This document shows, piece by piece, positions 29,494 to 33,069 of a stretch of 33,069 nt of DNA. The stretch lies in the NCBI GenBank assembly GCA_015067605.1, contig SVME01000012.1, forward strand, positions 1-33,069, in the 5' to 3' direction. The DNA comes from Oscillospiraceae bacterium (GTDB taxonomy: Bacteria > Bacillota > Clostridia > Oscillospirales > Oscillospiraceae). Each line of letters starts with the position of its first letter. Positions within the stretch are counted from its first letter, which is position 1. The notes below the pieces were generated by a model. It worked only from the letters and a program-made list of their open reading frames with translations, ran no database searches and had not been told where the DNA came from. Position numbers and translations under genes: made by a program.

Positions 29494-30422
29494 TTTGTCA
29501 CCTCCGTATAACATCTTGTAATAACATCTGAATAATCCTTTTGAGTTGGATTGTCGATCCCAATGCGAATAAACGCATTAGAGAACCTTTGCATCAGATG
29601 CTCACACCAGGGCGACTGAATCACGCCCTCAATTGCTACATAATCAGAATCATCGTTAAGCCAATAATTTGTCGATAACCGTCTATTCTCATGAATACCA
29701 CTTAGCATCCGATCTATTTCTTGTTGGATACCTGTATTTACCACATCAATCATATCTTCGGGAGATGGAAGTTTGGGGAGAACCTGATAGTCAATACCAG
29801 GAGACTTGATCATTTCTGCATCTTTTATAGACAATTTCCCGATTTCAAGCAAATCAACGATAAGGCCTTTATTGTATACCGAATTCTGTAAATATGCGTG
29901 TTGGGGTAAATAATAGTAATGATTTCTGTCCCCTTTGTCTATTCTCGTGAGTTCTTCTATTGAAGGTCTAGGTTTTCTCTTTATAGCCTCACTCCTATGC
30001 ATATCAGTCATATCTTTTCTAATAAAAATGTAGTATTCCTTTATTCTGCTTAACAAACTATCGACTTTTCCAGTTTGTTTTTTATTCCCAGAATACTCGA
30101 TCCGTTTTTGGGAAATAACTGTTTCCAAATCACTTCTGCTTAATGAGATTAGGACATCACCATTTAAGTCAATTTCACTTGCCATAGAAGAAATGCCGTT
30201 TCTTAGATTCTGAATTATTTCCCGATAAACAATATTATATCCGTGTTCCGTACAAAACCAATCTGAAGCGTCCACCGCAACCAAGAAATAGTACTTAGGT
30301 ACTTTCTTCTGTGCAATATCGCACCTAGCAGTAATAATTACAGCATAACACGGGATGGTTGGGTATTTTGAGGAACGAACTCCATAAATAACTGTACCTT
30401 GGTCAATTGAGAAACTATTCAT
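29490..30422 (-). CDS. Uncharacterised 310-aa protein, coupled to the downstream SF1 helicase
   Basis: Single long ORF MNSFSIDQGTVIYGVRSSKYPTIPCYAVIITARCDIAQKKVPKYYFLVAVDASDWF...; stop overlaps the helicase start as ATGA. Confidence 0.8.
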   Translation of the reverse strand: MNSFSIDQGTVIYGVRSSKYPTIPCYAVIITARCDIAQKKVPKYYFLVAVDASDWFCTEHGYNIVYREIIQNLRNGISSMASEIDLNGDVLISLSRSDLETVISQKRIEYSGNKKQTGKVDSLLSRIKEYYIFIRKDMTDMHRSEAIKRKPRPSIEELTRIDKGDRNHYYYLPQHAYLQNSVYNKGLIVDLLEIGKLSIKDAEMIKSPGIDYQVLPKLPSPEDMIDVVNTGIQQEIDRMLSGIHENRRLSTNYWLNDDSDYVAIEGVIQSPWCEHLMQRFSNAFIRIGIDNPTQKDYSDVITRCYTEVTK

Positions 30423-30734
30423 TCTATCTATACTCCTCGACTGAACTGATATTTACAAGTAACTACAAGGAACTATAACATATTTTTGACATTATTCTAC
30501 CCCAAAAATTCTAAAATGTAAATACAATCCATTTCAAATATCAACCTTAAGTTTAATAATAACGATATTTTACTTATAATAAGAGTTCACCTTTCAATAA
30601 CAATCTACAACAACACATTGGTTGCATCATTCCCTGCAACCGTTTTATGCATCCTCTATAATTCATCCCGAATTATTTATCCTATAACTCTATTGTTTCT
30701 GAATGGATGCAAATCTAATGTCATATGGTTTTCG

Positions 30735-30775
30735 TGCAAAAGCGGTGCCCGAAACCGAGCACCGCTTTTGCCTAT
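30735..30775 (-). terminator. Intrinsic terminator of the excisionase-like gene
   Basis: gcaaaagcggtgc-ccgaaaccga-gcaccgcttttgc. Confidence 0.75.
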
Positions 30776-30778
30776 GGA

Positions 30779-30970
30779 CTAGATGATCGCATTCTTCATT
30801 CGACGTTCAATCCACCGGTCGAGGTCTCCGGGCCGCACATAGCGCCGTCCGTTCGCTTTGAAGGACGGAAAACCCGGAGATTTAATCAGCTTGTACACGC
30901 TCGATCTGCTACATGAAAAAATCCGCTGCAAATCATCAGTCGTGTAAAGCTCAGCACAAATCTTACACAT
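30779..30970 (-). CDS. Helix-turn-helix excisionase-like protein
   Basis: YTTDDLQRIFSCSRSSVYKLIKSPGFPSFKANGRRYVRPGDLDRWIERR, typical of AlpA/Xis-like helix_turn_helix_17 proteins. Confidence 0.8.
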   Translation of the reverse strand: MCKICAELYTTDDLQRIFSCSRSSVYKLIKSPGFPSFKANGRRYVRPGDLDRWIERRMKNAII

Positions 30971-31043
30971 TGATATTACCTCCTTGAATTATTCTCTTTT
31001 ATTACGGGTCAATATTATTATGATTTTTGAACATGACTCACAA

Positions 31044-31080
31044 CAAAAAACGCCGATGCATCGTGCATCGGCGGCTTGTT
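31044..31080 (-). terminator. Intrinsic terminator
   Basis: Minus strand caagccgccgatgca-cga-tgcatcggcgttttttgttg. Confidence 0.75.
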
Positions 31081-31147
31081 GTATAAAGAAAACCACCGGC
31101 AGTGCCGGTGGTTCTAAAAAGCTTTAGCTATGCATAGAAAAAATATC

Positions 31148-31206
31148 CTCCTTAAGTTATAGTGATGGTGGTCTGCCAACCGCCATCACAGAACTTAAGG
31201 AGGAAT
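31148..31206 (+). promoter_or_regulatory. 5'UTR hairpin that would sequester the tnpA ribosome-binding site
   Basis: tcctccttaagtt ... aacttaaggagga; the right arm is the Shine-Dalgarno just upstream of the tnpA ATG. Confidence 0.75.
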
Positions 31207-31215
31207 CAAGTCCAG

Positions 31216-31692
31216 ATGAAACTTGACACTAATAGTTTAGCACACACGAAGTGGGAATGCAAATATTATATCGTATTCGCTCCAAAATATCGTCGTCAGA
31301 TTATCTACGGCAAAATTAAAGCGGATATAGGTCAAATGCTTAGAAAGCTATGCGAGTATAAGGGAATCGAGATAATAGAAGCGGAAGCGTGCAAGTATCA
31401 CATCCATATGCTCGTATCAATCCCACCCAAGTATAGTGTAGCACAGATTATGGGCTATCTCAAAGGAAAGAGCAGCCTAATGATCTTCGAGAAGTACGCC
31501 AATCTCAAGTACAAGTATGGTAACCGGCATTTCTGGTGCCGGGGATATTATGTGAGTACAGTAGGCGCTAATAAGAAGGCCATACAGGAGTACATCCGAA
31601 ATCAGCTACAGGAAGATTATTCCGACGACCAAATGAGTATAAAAGAGTATGTCGACCCGTTCACGGGTCAGCCGGTAAAAGAGGGCAAATAA
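31216..31692 (+). CDS. tnpA: IS200/IS605 family transposase TnpA (Y1 HUH)
   Basis: KWECKYYIVFAPKYRRQIIYG, ACKYHIHMLVSIPPKYSVAQIMGYLKGKSS, FWCRGYYVSTVGANKKAIQEYIRNQ. Confidence 0.95.
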   Translation: MKLDTNSLAHTKWECKYYIVFAPKYRRQIIYGKIKADIGQMLRKLCEYKGIEIIEAEACKYHIHMLVSIPPKYSVAQIMGYLKGKSSLMIFEKYANLKYKYGNRHFWCRGYYVSTVGANKKAIQEYIRNQLQEDYSDDQMSIKEYVDPFTGQPVKEGK

Positions 31693-31827
31693 ACAAAAGC
31701 CCCTTTAGGGGCAGCCCGTGAAATCTGCGCGGTTGGCAGACTTTTCGGCGAGCCTATAGGCTCAGCCCAGGGCATGCCCCAAGGGGGCTAGTGCATACCA
31801 CCGGCACGGCCGGTGGTTATGATTCCA

Positions 31828-32913
31828 TCATTTTATATACCCCATCTTCTTCAGGTACGACAGATAGCGTTGGAGCTGAACATCAATCATGTCATCGGAG
31901 TTTACGAAGTCAATAAATTCTGCTTCGCTGATCCATTTGTAGGATACGGTTTCGCCTTCCTGGAGTGTGATTGAATTCTTGTCACAGTCGGTGACGCAGA
32001 GGAAGGTTTCATAAATCGTATTGTGAGATACGAAGCGTCCAATGCTTGTGAGATTGCCAGACCGGATGCCAGTTTCTTCCCACAGTTCTCGCTTGGCGCA
32101 GAAATATGCATCCTCGCCTTTCAGGGCAGATCCGCCAGCGGTGGCTTCAAAGAAACCGCCGTAGTTGGGTTTCCGGTGATCCCGCTGCATCAGCAGATAG
32201 TCGCCATCGATATGCCGAACAAGAACCTCGCTGACTAGATGATACAGTCCATCAGGAATCGGTTCACCCCGAACCAAATTACAACCAGCGAGGGTGCCAT
32301 CAGTATGATAGGCATCCCAGATTTCCTTAGAGTGCCAATAATCCACCCATGCCATAACCTTTTGTCCCAATTTCTCCGGGGTCAGGTCATCCACATCCAG
32401 CACATCCACATCCGAGCGGCCAAGGAACCACGCCTTTTTCAGCGGCAGGAAGTGCTGCAAGTAATGGTCAAAGAAATTCCGGGAACGGGTGGAATCGTTT
32501 TGTTTGTTCCTGCGCAGGGTTTCTAATGACGCATTTAGAAATAGAATCCGGTCGGGCATACACGCTTTCACAGCATCCAGCTCCGGTTTCAGCGCATCGG
32601 CTACGTCCCAGTCCATACCGATGGTTTTGGGATAATTCAGAGTATAAAACTCAATCTCCTCTGCACCGAAGTCCATGACTGTGCAGGGATATTGCCGTGC
32701 CTTCTCCCAACGCTGAACTTCTTTGCCAAGCCACAGCCGCTGAATTTCCAGATAGTCCTCATATTTGTTCTTGTCCAGATTTCTCGCTTTGATTTGGGCA
32801 ATCACATCAGAATTATCCTCATAGCTAATGTGGATCTCCGGGGCGTGTTCCTGTAAGTAACGGACTGCAGTGGTCTTTCCAACAGCCATGCAGCCTTGAA
32901 GTGAGAGTATCAT
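31828..32913 (-). CDS. Fusion of P-loop (d)NMP/nucleoside kinase-like domain with NUDIX hydrolase
   Basis: N-terminal Walker A LQGCMAVGKTTAVRYL; C-terminal NUDIX box GSALKGEDAYFCAKRELWEETGI. Confidence 0.85.
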   Translation of the reverse strand: MILSLQGCMAVGKTTAVRYLQEHAPEIHISYEDNSDVIAQIKARNLDKNKYEDYLEIQRLWLGKEVQRWEKARQYPCTVMDFGAEEIEFYTLNYPKTIGMDWDVADALKPELDAVKACMPDRILFLNASLETLRRNKQNDSTRSRNFFDHYLQHFLPLKKAWFLGRSDVDVLDVDDLTPEKLGQKVMAWVDYWHSKEIWDAYHTDGTLAGCNLVRGEPIPDGLYHLVSEVLVRHIDGDYLLMQRDHRKPNYGGFFEATAGGSALKGEDAYFCAKRELWEETGIRSGNLTSIGRFVSHNTIYETFLCVTDCDKNSITLQEGETVSYKWISEAEFIDFVNSDDMIDVQLQRYLSYLKKMGYIK

Positions 32914-32937
32914 AAAGTTCTCCCTCCCAGTACGCTG

Positions 32938-33069
32938 TTATATGATTGCTTCCAATTCCAAGCACTTCACATCTTCACCCATCAGGTGATAATACTCCGG
33001 CTCGTCCATGGGAGCATCCTTAAATCCGGCTGCTTTATAGCAGTGGTAGGCGCCGGGATTGTTTTCCAG
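32938..33069 (-). CDS. GNAT-type acetyltransferase, C-terminal part (truncated by window)
   Basis: Minus-strand translation LENNPGAYHCYKAAGFKDAPMDEPEYYHLMGEDVKCLELEAII*, with the typical NPGAYHCYKAAGF acetyltransferase motif. Confidence 0.65.
   Translation of the reverse strand: MENNPGAYHCYKAAGFKDAPMDEPEYYHLMGEDVKCLELEAII

Larger units (their letters stand above)
31090..31820 (+). mobile_element. IS200-type element (tnpA only)
   Basis: Near-identical subterminal hairpins accaccggcagtgccggtggtt (31092-31113) and accaccggcacggccggtggtt (31797-31818) bracket a Y1 transposase; no tnpB. Exact ends not determined. Confidence 0.75.

Noticed and set aside
27196-30422. Gabija assignment
   Set aside because: UvrD-like helicase is present but the partner shows no ABC-ATPase or TOPRIM motifs of GajA and is only 310 aa.
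31090-31820. IS605 with tnpB/omegaRNA nuclease
   Set aside because: Only tnpA is present within the hairpin-bracketed element; no TnpB ORF in the window.

Overview
The window is a 33 kb chromosomal segment, probably from a spore-forming Clostridia/Oscillospirales-type Firmicute (inferred from SpoVAC, the DnaD/DnaI-like pair, a THF riboswitch-folT arrangement and rubrerythrin). Backbone genes, left to right: folT-folC behind a THF riboswitch and terminator; zinc-ribbon/DUF4190-like and DUF2752-like membrane proteins; a DnaD-like protein and a DnaC/DnaI-like ATPase; a HAD phosphatase; tRNA-Leu(UAA); an IS1182-like element; an M14 peptidase; SpoVAC; a YhcC/TIGR01212-like radical SAM protein; rubrerythrin; uvrA; a histidine-kinase-like ATPase lacking the phosphoacceptor His; radC; uvrB; a 1909-aa SF1 helicase/nuclease of the DUF4011 type; an ArsC/Spx-like protein; and a lipoprotein. 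From about 26.4 to 31.8 kb there is a visibly AT-richer accessory island. It holds a truncated tyrosine integrase, a tRNA-Trp-like 3' end (possible att site), a translationally coupled two-gene operon (310-aa unknown protein plus a 772-aa UvrD-like SF1 helicase with an unassigned N-terminal region), an excisionase-like HTH gene and an IS200-type element. A P-loop kinase/NUDIX fusion and the end of a GNAT gene close the window. The best candidate for an undescribed system is the 310-aa/helicase operon. The most striking non-coding signal is a modular family of intergenic elements sharing AATTATCGTTTAGCG-like terminal inverted repeats. All assignments come from reading motifs; no searches were run.
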